5,479 nucleotides of DNA from Anaerolineae bacterium (GTDB lineage: Bacteria; Chloroflexota; Anaerolineae; UBA1429). Position 1 is the first letter of the stretch, and every line of letters begins with the position of its first letter. The position numbers and the translations under genes were made by a program. Below the pieces are notes generated by a model, which did not search any database, had not been told where the DNA came from, and saw only the letters and a list, made by a program, of their open reading frames with translations. Positions 1 to 4,562 of this stretch are shown here, in pieces. Location: NCBI GenBank assembly GCA_007118555.1, contig SKRJ01000255.1:1-5479 (forward strand), in the 5' to 3' direction.

Positions 1-685
1 CATCGTCGTCGACAAGGATAATACTACCGTCATCGAGGGCATGGGCTCTGAGACCGAGATCCGCGGCCGGGTGGAGCAGATCCGGGCGCAGATCGAGTCC
101 ACGACCTCGGACTATGACAAGGAAAAGCTGCAGGAGCGTCTGGCCAAGCTGAGCGGTGGCGTGGCCATCATCCGTGTGGGCGCTGCCACCGAGGTGGAGC
201 TCAAGGAGAAAAAGCATCGGGTGGAGGACGCCCTGTCGGCGACCCGCGCGGCCATCGAGGAGGGCATCGTGCCCGGCGGCGGTGTGGCGTTAGTGAACGC
301 CATGTCGGCTCTGGACGGGATCGAGCTGCCCTTGGCCGACCAGAACACGGGGGTGCGCATCGTGCGGACGGCCCTGGAAAAGCCGATGCGAGGCATCGTC
401 GAGAATGCGGGGCTGGACGGCGCCGTGGTGGTGGCCGAGATTCGGCGCCGCCAGGACGAGACGGGCGACGTCGCCATCGCGTACGACGTGATCGAGAACC
501 GCTACGTGGACATGTACGAGGCGGGGATCATCGATCCGGCCAAGGTGACGCGTTCGGCCGTGGAGAACGCCGCCTCGATCGCGGCCATGATCCTCTCGAC
601 CGAGGCTCTCATCACCGACATCCCCGAGCCCGAGCCGCCCATGCCGGCCGACGGCGGCGGTGGCCCCGGAATGGGCATGTACTAG
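1..685 (+). CDS. groEL: 60 kDa chaperonin GroEL, C-terminal part (5' end outside window)
   Basis: The reading frame is open from base 2 ([13 protein letters not shown]) to TAG at 683-685, giving about 227 residues. Full GroEL is about 545 residues, so the equatorial N-terminus and most of the apical domain lie upstream. The segment shows the apical/intermediate stretch ([30 protein letters not shown]), the ATPase aspartate context [12 protein letters not shown], the nucleotide-binding VPGGGVAL loop and [12 protein letters not shown], where the aspartate contacts nucleotide. GroEL forms the double-ring cytosolic folding chamber with GroES. Two oddities: the stretch usually reading GYNA plus variable residues is divergent here ([15 protein letters not shown]), and the Gly/Met tail is short ([10 protein letters not shown]), ending in tyrosine. 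Identity is certain. Whether this is the main GroEL or a paralogue cannot be told. A terminator-like hairpin follows 12 nt after the stop. Confidence 0.97.
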   Translation, partial: IVVDKDNTTVIEGMGSETEIRGRVEQIRAQIESTTSDYDKEKLQERLAKLSGGVAIIRVGAATEVELKEKKHRVEDALSATRAAIEEGIVPGGGVALVNAMSALDGIELPLADQNTGVRIVRTALEKPMRGIVENAGLDGAVVVAEIRRRQDETGDVAIAYDVIENRYVDMYEAGIIDPAKVTRSAVENAASIAAMILSTEALITDIPEPEPPMPADGGGGPGMGMY

Positions 686-697
686 ACGCGAACGAAG

Positions 698-724
698 GCA
701 ACCCCTCTTTCAAAGAGGGGTTGC
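698..724 (+). terminator. Hairpin after groEL, probable terminator
   Basis: The arms 698-710 and 712-724 are exact reverse complements (GCAACCCCTCTTT / AAAGAGGGGTTGC). The central TTTCAAA must open as the loop, leaving a stem of about 10-11 bp. It is followed by TGTTTG, a weak U-tract, so this may be an inefficient terminator or a 3'-end stabiliser for groEL mRNA, backed up by the next hairpin. Confidence 0.7.
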
Positions 725-742
725 TGTTTGGACGCAAAAACC

Positions 743-771
743 AAGCCCGACGCGTGAACCGCGTCGGGCTT
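743..771. terminator. Bidirectional rho-independent terminator between convergent groEL and hsp20 units
   Basis: A perfect 12-bp GC-rich stem (AAGCCCGACGCG at 743-754, CGCGTCGGGCTT at 760-771) has a 5-nt loop TGAAC. On the plus strand the stem runs into TTGCTT. On the minus strand it is followed by GG and a T5 run (the A5 at 736-740), so it is also the natural terminator for the hsp20 operon, whose last stop codon is only 12 nt away. Confidence 0.85.
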
Positions 772-782
772 TTGCTTGCTGC

Positions 783-1232
783 TTACTCTTTGCTCTTGAC
801 CTGGATGGTGCGAGGCTTGACCTCTTCCCTCTTGGGGATGACGAGGGTCAAGACACCATTCTCAAAGCTTGCTTCGGCGCGTTCGGCATCGACCGGTATA
901 TTCATGCGCAACTGGCGCTGAAACGTTCCGTAGGAGCGCTCCTGCATGATATAGTTGACGTTCTCCATCGGTGCAGGTAGCTCGCCACGGATCGTGATTG
1001 TGTCGCCCTCGATAGTGATATTCACATCGTCAGGACTCAGGCCGGGCACCGCGGCCTGAACAACGACCTCTTCATCGGTAGCATAGACGTCAAGCGCCAG
1101 GTCGCAGCGGATGCCTTCCCGTGCCGTGACCCAACGGGGGCCCGTACGCACATAGCTGTCCTCGAACAGGCGATCCATCGCCTCGCGCAACGTCATCAGG
1201 TCTTTAAAGGGTTCCCACCTTGTGAGGGACAT
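783..1232 (-). CDS. Small heat-shock protein, Hsp20/alpha-crystallin family (second gene of hsp20 operon)
   Basis: 149 residues. This is an ATP-independent cytosolic holdase that binds unfolding proteins and hands them to the DnaK/ClpB or GroEL machines. The N-terminus (MSLTRWEPFKDLMTLREAMDRLF) is the usual sHsp amphipathic opening. The alpha-crystallin domain spans roughly residues 42-135, with the signatures VPGLSPDDVNITIEGDTI, ERSYGTFQRQL and AxxxNGVL (A121-L128). The C-terminal I143-Q-V145 is the IxI/V motif that docks on neighbouring subunits in the oligomer. Start choice: an in-frame GTG lies two codons upstream at 1238, but AGGAGG at 1241-1246 is only 2 nt from it and 8 nt from ATG 1232, so ATG 1232 is preferred. 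It is the second gene after the other hsp20, with an 18-nt gap, so the two are almost certainly cotranscribed. Confidence 0.95.
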   Translation of the reverse strand: MSLTRWEPFKDLMTLREAMDRLFEDSYVRTGPRWVTAREGIRCDLALDVYATDEEVVVQAAVPGLSPDDVNITIEGDTITIRGELPAPMENVNYIMQERSYGTFQRQLRMNIPVDAERAEASFENGVLTLVIPKREEVKPRTIQVKSKE

Positions 1233-1240
1233 ATCCACTA

Positions 1241-1246
1241 CCTCCT
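1241..1246 (-). promoter_or_regulatory. Shine-Dalgarno of the downstream hsp20
   Basis: CCTCCT on the plus strand reads AGGAGG on the minus strand. Its spacing decides the start: 8 nt to ATG 1232 is good, while 2 nt to the in-frame GTG 1238 is too close. Confidence 0.85.
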
Positions 1247-1250
1247 CTGA

Positions 1251-1697
1251 TTATTCCTGATCCTGCTTCTTTTCGCTGACCCTGATCTTGCGAAGTCGTT
1301 CTCCCTCTGGCTTGGCCACCAGAATGCGGAGAATACCCTTTTCCATCGTCGCATCTACATCGGATGTGATCATCTGGGGCAGCTGGATGGTCCGACGAAA
1401 ACGGCCATAGCTGCGCTCCTGCGCCAGAAACGTCACCTTCTCCGGATCAGGCGGCTCTATCTCTCCCTGAATGGTGAGCGTATCACCCATGACCTGGATA
1501 TCGACGTCATCCGGCTCGATGCCTGGCAGCACCATCTCGATCATCAGGCCGTCCTCGGTCTCGTACATGTCCGTAGCCAGGCAATCGTCACCCGTCATCC
1601 TCCACGGTCCCGTCTGCCGCCAACCATCTTCCCGGAGCTGGCTGAGGGCATCGGCAGGAATCATCGAACGGTTCTCTCTCGCTCTAACCCTATCCAT
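1251..1697 (-). CDS. Small heat-shock protein, Hsp20/alpha-crystallin family (first gene of hsp20 operon)
   Basis: 148 residues from ATG 1697. The alpha-crystallin domain spans about residues 40-130, with LPGIEPDDVDIQVMGDTLTI, ERSYGRFRRTIQLP and A116xxxKGIL (variant of AxxxNGVL). I138-R-V140 is the C-terminal oligomer-docking motif, followed by a charged tail (SEKKQDQE). The N-terminal arm is unlike that of its neighbour: it starts MDRVRARENRS and lacks the common WxPF opening, so the two proteins are diverged paralogues rather than a recent duplication. The frame extends upstream to 1739, but GGAGG at 1704-1708 sits 6 nt from ATG 1697, and the predicted transcript start (~1738) makes a start at 1739 impossible. 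Its role is presumed holdase activity in the cytosol, perhaps forming mixed oligomers with its partner. Confidence 0.95.
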   Translation of the reverse strand: MDRVRARENRSMIPADALSQLREDGWRQTGPWRMTGDDCLATDMYETEDGLMIEMVLPGIEPDDVDIQVMGDTLTIQGEIEPPDPEKVTFLAQERSYGRFRRTIQLPQMITSDVDATMEKGILRILVAKPEGERLRKIRVSEKKQDQE

Positions 1698-1703
1698 AAT
1701 CAA

Positions 1704-1708
1704 CCTCC
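1704..1708 (-). promoter_or_regulatory. Shine-Dalgarno of the first hsp20
   Basis: CCTCC on the plus strand gives GGAGG on the minus strand, 6 nt before ATG 1697. It fixes the start and excludes the upstream in-frame ATG at 1739. Confidence 0.85.
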
Positions 1709-1722
1709 ATAAAACGATGTTC

Positions 1723-1736
1723 CATGGATCTCCATG
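1723..1736 (-). promoter_or_regulatory. Stem-loop at the 5' end of hsp20 mRNA
   Basis: The minus-strand transcript reads CATGGA-GA-TCCATG, a 6+6 inverted repeat that can form a 5-bp stem with a 4-nt loop. It begins within a few bases of the predicted transcript start (~1738) and lies about 15 nt before the Shine-Dalgarno. It may protect the 5' end, or compete with alternative pairing of the same bases to the start-codon region. Confidence 0.4.
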
Positions 1737-1744
1737 CACCCATC

Positions 1745-1773
1745 ATTGTAGCAAACTCAGTGCCGTCTGTCAA
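1745..1773 (-). promoter_or_regulatory. Sigma-70-type promoter of the hsp20 operon
   Basis: On the minus strand the -35 box is TTGACA (plus 1768-1773), the spacer is 17 nt, and the -10 box is TACAAT (plus 1745-1750). That is 11 of 12 consensus bases at the optimal spacing. Transcription should begin near 1738, giving a leader of about 41 nt. The -35 box is preceded by C (CTTGACA), so it also resembles an HspR half-site (CTTGAGT). Confidence 0.85.
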
Positions 1774-1791
1774 GGGTTATAGTATAAATCT

Positions 1792-1820
1792 GTTATAAAA
1801 GTTGAGTCATATCGACGCAA
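1792..1820 (-). promoter_or_regulatory. Possible second, weaker hsp20 promoter overlapping the operator
   Basis: The minus strand shows TTGCGT (plus 1815-1820), 17 nt, then TATAAC (plus 1792-1797). The -10 matches 5 of 6 consensus bases and the -35 only 3 of 6. It overlaps the HAIR-like inverted repeat, so a bound repressor would block it directly. The region is AT-rich, so chance similarity is quite possible. Confidence 0.3.
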
Positions 1821-1823
1821 CTT
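1799..1823. promoter_or_regulatory. HAIR-like inverted repeat, probable HspR operator
   Basis: AAGTTGAGT, seven bases, then ACGCAACTT: 9-bp arms with one mismatched pair. The core GTTGAGT-N7-ACGCAAC (1801-1821) has exactly the 7-N7-7 layout of HAIR (consensus CTTGAGT-N7-ACTCAAG), matching 6 of 7 bases in the left half and 5 of 7 in the right. A further CTTGATT half-site starts at 1821, 20 bp (two helical turns) after the left half, and overlaps the dnaJ -35 box. The site lies between the two divergent promoters, and the downstream operon encodes an HspR-type repressor. No HrcA/CIRCE repeat was seen here. Confidence 0.7.
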
Positions 1824-1825
1824 GA

Positions 1826-1854
1826 TTGACAGGTCATTCCCGATGGCATATAAT
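1826..1854 (+). promoter_or_regulatory. Consensus sigma-70 promoter of the dnaJ-hspR-clpB operon
   Basis: TTGACA (1826-1831), 17-nt spacer, TATAAT (1849-1854): all twelve consensus bases at optimal spacing. Transcription should start near 1861, leaving an ~84-nt leader before dnaJ. A perfect promoter implies that output is set by repression, consistent with the adjacent HAIR-like operator. It also rules out translation starts upstream of about 1861. Confidence 0.9.
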
Positions 1855-1904
1855 AGAGACAAAGATGAACGATCTATGGCCCAGGCGTTGTGGGACGGTA
1901 CGTA

Positions 1905-1934
1905 CTCCTGCGGCGTTTGTTGGGCCCGTAGGAG
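1905..1934 (+). promoter_or_regulatory. Leader hairpin sequestering the dnaJ Shine-Dalgarno; candidate RNA thermometer
   Basis: CTCCTGCGG (1905-1913) pairs along its whole length with CCGTAGGAG (1926-1934): eight Watson-Crick pairs plus one G-U, around a 12-nt loop. The 3' arm contains the whole Shine-Dalgarno AGGAG (1930-1934), which lies 10 nt before ATG 1945. It is not a recognisable ROSE or fourU element. The pairing is seen directly; temperature sensing is inferred from position and from the heat-shock gene it controls. Confidence 0.5.
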
Positions 1935-1944
1935 CGAATGGCGC

Positions 1945-2907
1945 ATGGAGTACAAGGACTATTACCGTATCCTCGGTGTGGAGAAGGATGCTTCGCCTGA
2001 GGAGATCAAAAGAGCCTATCGTAGGTTGGCACGCAAGCATCACCCGGATGTGAACCCCAACGATCCGGACGCTGAGCGTCGCTTCAAGGAGATCAACGAG
2101 GCCCATGAGGTGCTGCGTGACCCCGAAAAGCGGAGCAAGTACGACCGTCTCGGAGCCAACTGGCAGTCCTACCAGCAGGCTGGCGGCGAACCCGGTGGCT
2201 TTGACTGGAGCCAGTGGTTTGCCGGCAGGGGAGCGCAGGGCGGCAGACCGCCCGGAGGTGGCCAGCGTGTCTACACCGAGTACGGTGACATGGAGGACCT
2301 GTTTGGGCAGGGTGGGTTTTCCGACTTTTTCGAGTCGATCTTTGGAAGGGGCGCTACGGGCACGCGCACGGGCTATCGCCAACAGACGCGAGCGATGCGC
2401 GGGCGTGACGTGGAGCATCCTGTCGAGGTGACACTGGAAGAGGCCTATCATGGTGCGACCCGCATCCTGCAGATGGGAGATCGGCGCCTCGAGGTCAAGA
2501 TTCCGGCCGGGGTAGACACGGGGTCGCGGGTCCGCATCGCGGGCGAGGGGGAGCCTGGCTACGATGCATCCCCCGGCGATCTCTTTCTCAAGATCCAGGT
2601 GTTGCCCCACTCGCGCTACCAGCGTGAAGGCGATGATCTGCGCATGACCCTGCCGGTCGACCTGTACACCATGGTGCTGGGCGGAGAGGTGGTCGTGCCC
2701 ACGCTCAAGGGCCAGGTGTCCCTGCGGGTTCCGGCAGGCACCCGTACGGGTCAGAGTTTTCGCTTGCGAGGGCAGGGCATGCCCGTGCTGCGCCAGCCGG
2801 GACAGTTTGGCGATCTGTATGTCCAGGTAGAGCCCGTACTGCCCACCCGCCTCTCGGAGAGGGAAAAGGAGCTCTTTGGCGAGTTGGCCGCCATGCGAGA
2901 GCAATAG
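1945..2907 (+). CDS. DnaJ/Hsp40 co-chaperone, type II (no zinc finger; CbpA-like)
   Basis: 320 residues. The J domain (about 1-70, [20 protein letters not shown] at 33-35) stimulates DnaK ATPase. A Gly/Phe-rich linker (about 75-150) contains [17 protein letters not shown]. Two beta-rich substrate-binding domains follow: CTD I from about 152 ([18 protein letters not shown]) and CTD II from about 222, with GDLYVQVEP near 289-297. The CxxCxGxG repeats of classical DnaJ are absent, so this is the CbpA/type II form. Start: the frame is open further upstream, but AGGAG at 1930-1934 precedes ATG 1945, and the J domain conventionally begins there. The in-frame ATG 1876 would add 23 residues without a ribosome site. 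It heads the operon; hspR follows after 74 nt. No dnaK or grpE is in the window, so it presumably serves a DnaK encoded elsewhere and feeds ClpB-dependent disaggregation. Confidence 0.95.
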   Translation: MEYKDYYRILGVEKDASPEEIKRAYRRLARKHHPDVNPNDPDAERRFKEINEAHEVLRDPEKRSKYDRLGANWQSYQQAGGEPGGFDWSQWFAGRGAQGGRPPGGGQRVYTEYGDMEDLFGQGGFSDFFESIFGRGATGTRTGYRQQTRAMRGRDVEHPVEVTLEEAYHGATRILQMGDRRLEVKIPAGVDTGSRVRIAGEGEPGYDASPGDLFLKIQVLPHSRYQREGDDLRMTLPVDLYTMVLGGEVVVPTLKGQVSLRVPAGTRTGQSFRLRGQGMPVLRQPGQFGDLYVQVEPVLPTRLSEREKELFGELAAMREQ

Positions 2908-2981
2908 ATCGTCGGTGCATTCCGTCGATCGTGGTGTGGGCACAAGAGCTGTGACGAGCACGCGTTGTGAGGAGTGGTGAT

Positions 2982-3455
2982 ATGAGCGATTTTATCAATG
3001 AAGATCATGTGCCCTACGATGAGCCGGCCTATGTCATCAGCGTAGCCGCCAAGCTGGTCAGCCTACACCCGCAGACACTGCGCTACTATGAGCGGTTGGG
3101 CCTCGTCAAGCCCACCCGGACCGAGGGTCGCATCCGGCTCTACTCGCGGCGAAACCTCGAGATGGTGCGCAGAATCGCTCGCCTGACGGAAGAGCTGGGG
3201 GTCAACCTGGCAGGCGTCGAGGTGATTCTGAACATGTCGAGGAAGCTGGCAGCGTTGCAGACGGAACTTGAGAGAGAAAGGGAAGATGCCCAGCGAAAGA
3301 TCGAGCAGCTTCAGGAACAGATCAGGCGATTGGAGGCCGAGTTGCAGCCCGATCAAGATCGCCCCGTAATCAATGTGTCGGCAAGGGAGCTCGACTCCGA
3401 TGCGGAGGAGGAATACGATCATGATGATGGACCAACAACTACAGTCATTGCTTAG
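2982..3455 (+). CDS. hspR: Heat-shock repressor HspR, MerR family
   Basis: 157 residues. The MerR-type winged helix-turn-helix spans about residues 18-85: ISVAAKLVSLHPQTLRYYERLGLVKP (helix-turn-helix), then RTEGRIRLYSRRNLEMVRRI (wing) and LTEELGVNLAGVEVIL. The LHPQTLRYYERLGL and GVNLAG motifs are characteristic of HspR. A coiled coil follows (about 84-123, MSRKLAALQTELEREREDA onward) for dimerisation, then an acidic tail (DSDAEEEYDHDD). In actinobacteria HspR binds HAIR operators with DnaK as co-repressor and controls dnaK, clpB and hsp20-type genes. Here a HAIR-like site sits in the promoter region of its own operon, implying autoregulation. Start: GAGGAG at 2969-2974 is 7 nt before ATG 2982; the in-frame GTG 2967 lies upstream of this site and is rejected. 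The 3' end overlaps the next gene by 35 nt. Confidence 0.93.
   Translation: MSDFINEDHVPYDEPAYVISVAAKLVSLHPQTLRYYERLGLVKPTRTEGRIRLYSRRNLEMVRRIARLTEELGVNLAGVEVILNMSRKLAALQTELEREREDAQRKIEQLQEQIRRLEAELQPDQDRPVINVSARELDSDAEEEYDHDDGPTTTVIA
3406..3411 (+). promoter_or_regulatory. Shine-Dalgarno of the eRF1-like gene, inside hspR
   Basis: AGGAGG lies 9 nt before ATG 3421, within codons for the acidic tail of HspR (the EEE run). It supports ATG 3421 over the two following in-frame ATGs (3424, 3427) and over the far-upstream ATG at 3373. Ribosomes finishing hspR would pass over this site, favouring translational coupling. Confidence 0.8.
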
Positions 3456-4521
3456 CTATGAGGGTGGCCCGACGCTGAGCGTCTATCTGGATACGGATCT
3501 GTCCGACAAATCCAAAGATGCCGTACGCCTGATGCTGCGCGATCAATCGGCAGAGTTTCAACCCGTGGCGGCGCAAGAGATCGAGGCGGCGCGCCGCTAT
3601 CTGGATTTCGAGTATGATTGGCAGTCCCGTGGCGTGGCCCTCTTTGTGGCCGAAGGCGAGATCCTGAGCGTGATCCCGCTGGCCATTGCGCCGAACGCCC
3701 GGGTTACCTATACAGAGCGGCCGAATGTGCGCACGTTGGCCGACGTCGGCAGCCGTCTGGGCAAGTATGATGTGGCGGTGCTGGATCGCGAGCGCCTGCG
3801 GCTCTTTTCCGTCGCCTGGGGCAAGATACAGTCCAAGACCGAGGCCTTGGGCGAAGAGGTCAAGCATTACAAGCAGGGAGGTTGGTCGGCGGGCCGTGGA
3901 CGCCACTCGGCGGGAGGGCACCAGCGTCACGAGGAGAACCTGGCTCTGCGCAATCTCAAGGATGGCATCGAGCTCATACAACAGTTTACCGAGAGCACCG
4001 GTAGTCGGCGCCTGATGTTGGGCGGAAGCCCCGAGGTGCTGGCACAGGTCAAGGAGCTGATGCCCAAGCCGTTGCTGGAGCAGATCATCGGCGAGTTCAA
4101 TGTGGATGTGGGGACCAACGTTAACGAGATTCTGGAGCGGTCGCTGGATGTCGTCCAAGAAGTGGACCTGGAGATGCAAAAGCGATGCGTAGAGCAGGCC
4201 ATCACCGAAGCGTCCAAGGGCGGCCTGGGCGTGACAGGCGTGCAGGACACCCTGTTCGCGCTGCACGAGGGGCGCGTGCGTCTGCTCCTGGTGGACGAAA
4301 CCTATCATGTGAGCGGCTATCTCTGTCACGAGTGCGGCTCTGCCCTCATGGAGAGAATGGAAAAGTGTCCTCTGTGTCAGGGCGGGCCACTGGACGAGAC
4401 GCCCGATGTCGTCAATGTCTCGATTCACAAGGCTGCCGAGACCGGCGCCGAGGTAAGCATCGTACGTGAGAACGCTGACCTGCTTCATGCGGGGGGCATG
4501 GCCGCCATTACACGTTACTAG
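3421..4521 (+). CDS. eRF1-fold peptidyl-tRNA hydrolase, bacterial release-factor (baeRF/Vms1-like) family
   Basis: 366 residues. Order: an N-terminal alpha/beta domain (about 10-90, GGPTLSVYLDTD, YDWQSRGVALFVAEG); an eRF1 domain-2-like region (about 100-210, YDVAVLDRERLRLFSVAWG) with the loop HYKQGGWS (149-156) and GGHQRH (165-170); and a C-terminal L7Ae/eRF1-domain-3-like region (about 215-366, GLGVTGVQDTLFALHEGRVRLLLVDE) with a C302-x2-C305-x10-C316-x2-C319 zinc ribbon and the ending GGMAAITRY. From family knowledge, such proteins resemble eRF1, Pelota and Vms1/ANKZF1, where a GGQ or GxxQ loop enters the peptidyl-transferase centre and cleaves peptidyl-tRNA. A role in freeing nascent chains from stalled ribosomes is inferred. 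The loop carries a 7-codon tandem duplication and reads GWSA where relatives, as I recall them, read GWSQ. It overlaps hspR by 35 nt and precedes clpB by 41 nt, so coregulation with chaperones is likely. Confidence 0.85.
   Translation: MMMDQQLQSLLSYEGGPTLSVYLDTDLSDKSKDAVRLMLRDQSAEFQPVAAQEIEAARRYLDFEYDWQSRGVALFVAEGEILSVIPLAIAPNARVTYTERPNVRTLADVGSRLGKYDVAVLDRERLRLFSVAWGKIQSKTEALGEEVKHYKQGGWSAGRGRHSAGGHQRHEENLALRNLKDGIELIQQFTESTGSRRLMLGGSPEVLAQVKELMPKPLLEQIIGEFNVDVGTNVNEILERSLDVVQEVDLEMQKRCVEQAITEASKGGLGVTGVQDTLFALHEGRVRLLLVDETYHVSGYLCHECGSALMERMEKCPLCQGGPLDETPDVVNVSIHKAAETGAEVSIVRENADLLHAGGMAAITRY
3886..3927 (+). repeat. Imperfect 21-bp tandem duplication in the eRF1-like catalytic loop
   Basis: TCGGCGGG occurs at 3886-3893 and again at 3907-3914, exactly 21 bp (seven codons) apart. 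The two units encode SAGRGRH and SAGGHQR(H). The duplication is in frame and falls in the loop between GGW and QRH. Units agree at the start and drift afterwards, which suggests an old rather than recent event. Confidence 0.6.
4324..4377 (+). other. Zinc-ribbon coding segment of the eRF1-like protein
   Basis: It encodes CHEC-GSALMERMEK-CPLC (residues 302-319), a CxxC-x10-CxxC pair of knuckles expected to hold one zinc ion. It lies within the C-terminal domain, where archaeal aRF1 and several bacterial relatives carry similar cysteine pairs. It probably stabilises the fold rather than taking part in catalysis. Confidence 0.75.
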
Positions 4522-4548
4522 TAGATCAAGTGGATATCCCATAGCTAG

Positions 4549-4553
4549 AAGGA
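4549..4553 (+). promoter_or_regulatory. Shine-Dalgarno of clpB
   Basis: AAGGA lies 9 nt before ATG 4563 and 15 nt before the in-frame ATG 4569, so 4563 is the better start. The 41-nt gap from the preceding stop shows no convincing promoter, supporting read-through from the operon promoter. Confidence 0.7.
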
Positions 4554-4562
4554 AACGAATTC

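Noticed and set aside
660..980. A 106-codon plus-strand frame running from the groEL end through the hairpins into the hsp20 region
   Set aside because: It overlaps the groEL stop, both hairpins and a well-supported antisense hsp20, and shows no protein-family features.
1755..1774. A second full HAIR site over the hsp20 -35 box (minus CTTGACA ... ACTGAGT)
   Set aside because: The right half does not mirror the left and the spacing is off by one, so at most it is a half-site.
1876..1944. A 23-residue N-terminal extension of DnaJ containing CGVC, from ATG 1876
   Set aside because: There is no Shine-Dalgarno before 1876, AGGAG is placed for ATG 1945, and J domains normally start at the MxYKDYY segment. 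The stretch is better explained as a structured leader.
1698..1944. HrcA/CIRCE operator (TTAGCACTC-N9-GAGTGCTAA)
   Set aside because: No such repeat is present in the divergent control region. The only credible heat-shock operator there is HAIR-like.
1865..2053. A small leader peptide starting at ATG 1865
   Set aside because: It lacks a ribosome site, starts only a few bases after the predicted transcript start, and runs far into dnaJ in another frame without recognisable content.
1834..2961. A 375-codon open frame on the minus strand opposite dnaJ
   Set aside because: It is fully antisense to a gene with clear J and CTD domains, has no recognisable motifs, and reflects the codon bias of GC-rich DNA.
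2908..2981. A separate hspR promoter in the 74-nt gap after dnaJ
   Set aside because: No -35/-10 pair with acceptable spacing was seen. Only a weak CACA/TGTG hairpin (2941-2953) lies there, so cotranscription with dnaJ is more likely.
3445..4542. A 365-codon open frame on the minus strand opposite the eRF1-like gene
   Set aside because: The plus-strand protein has family motifs, a zinc ribbon and a good ribosome site. The antisense frame has neither motifs nor a plausible initiation site.
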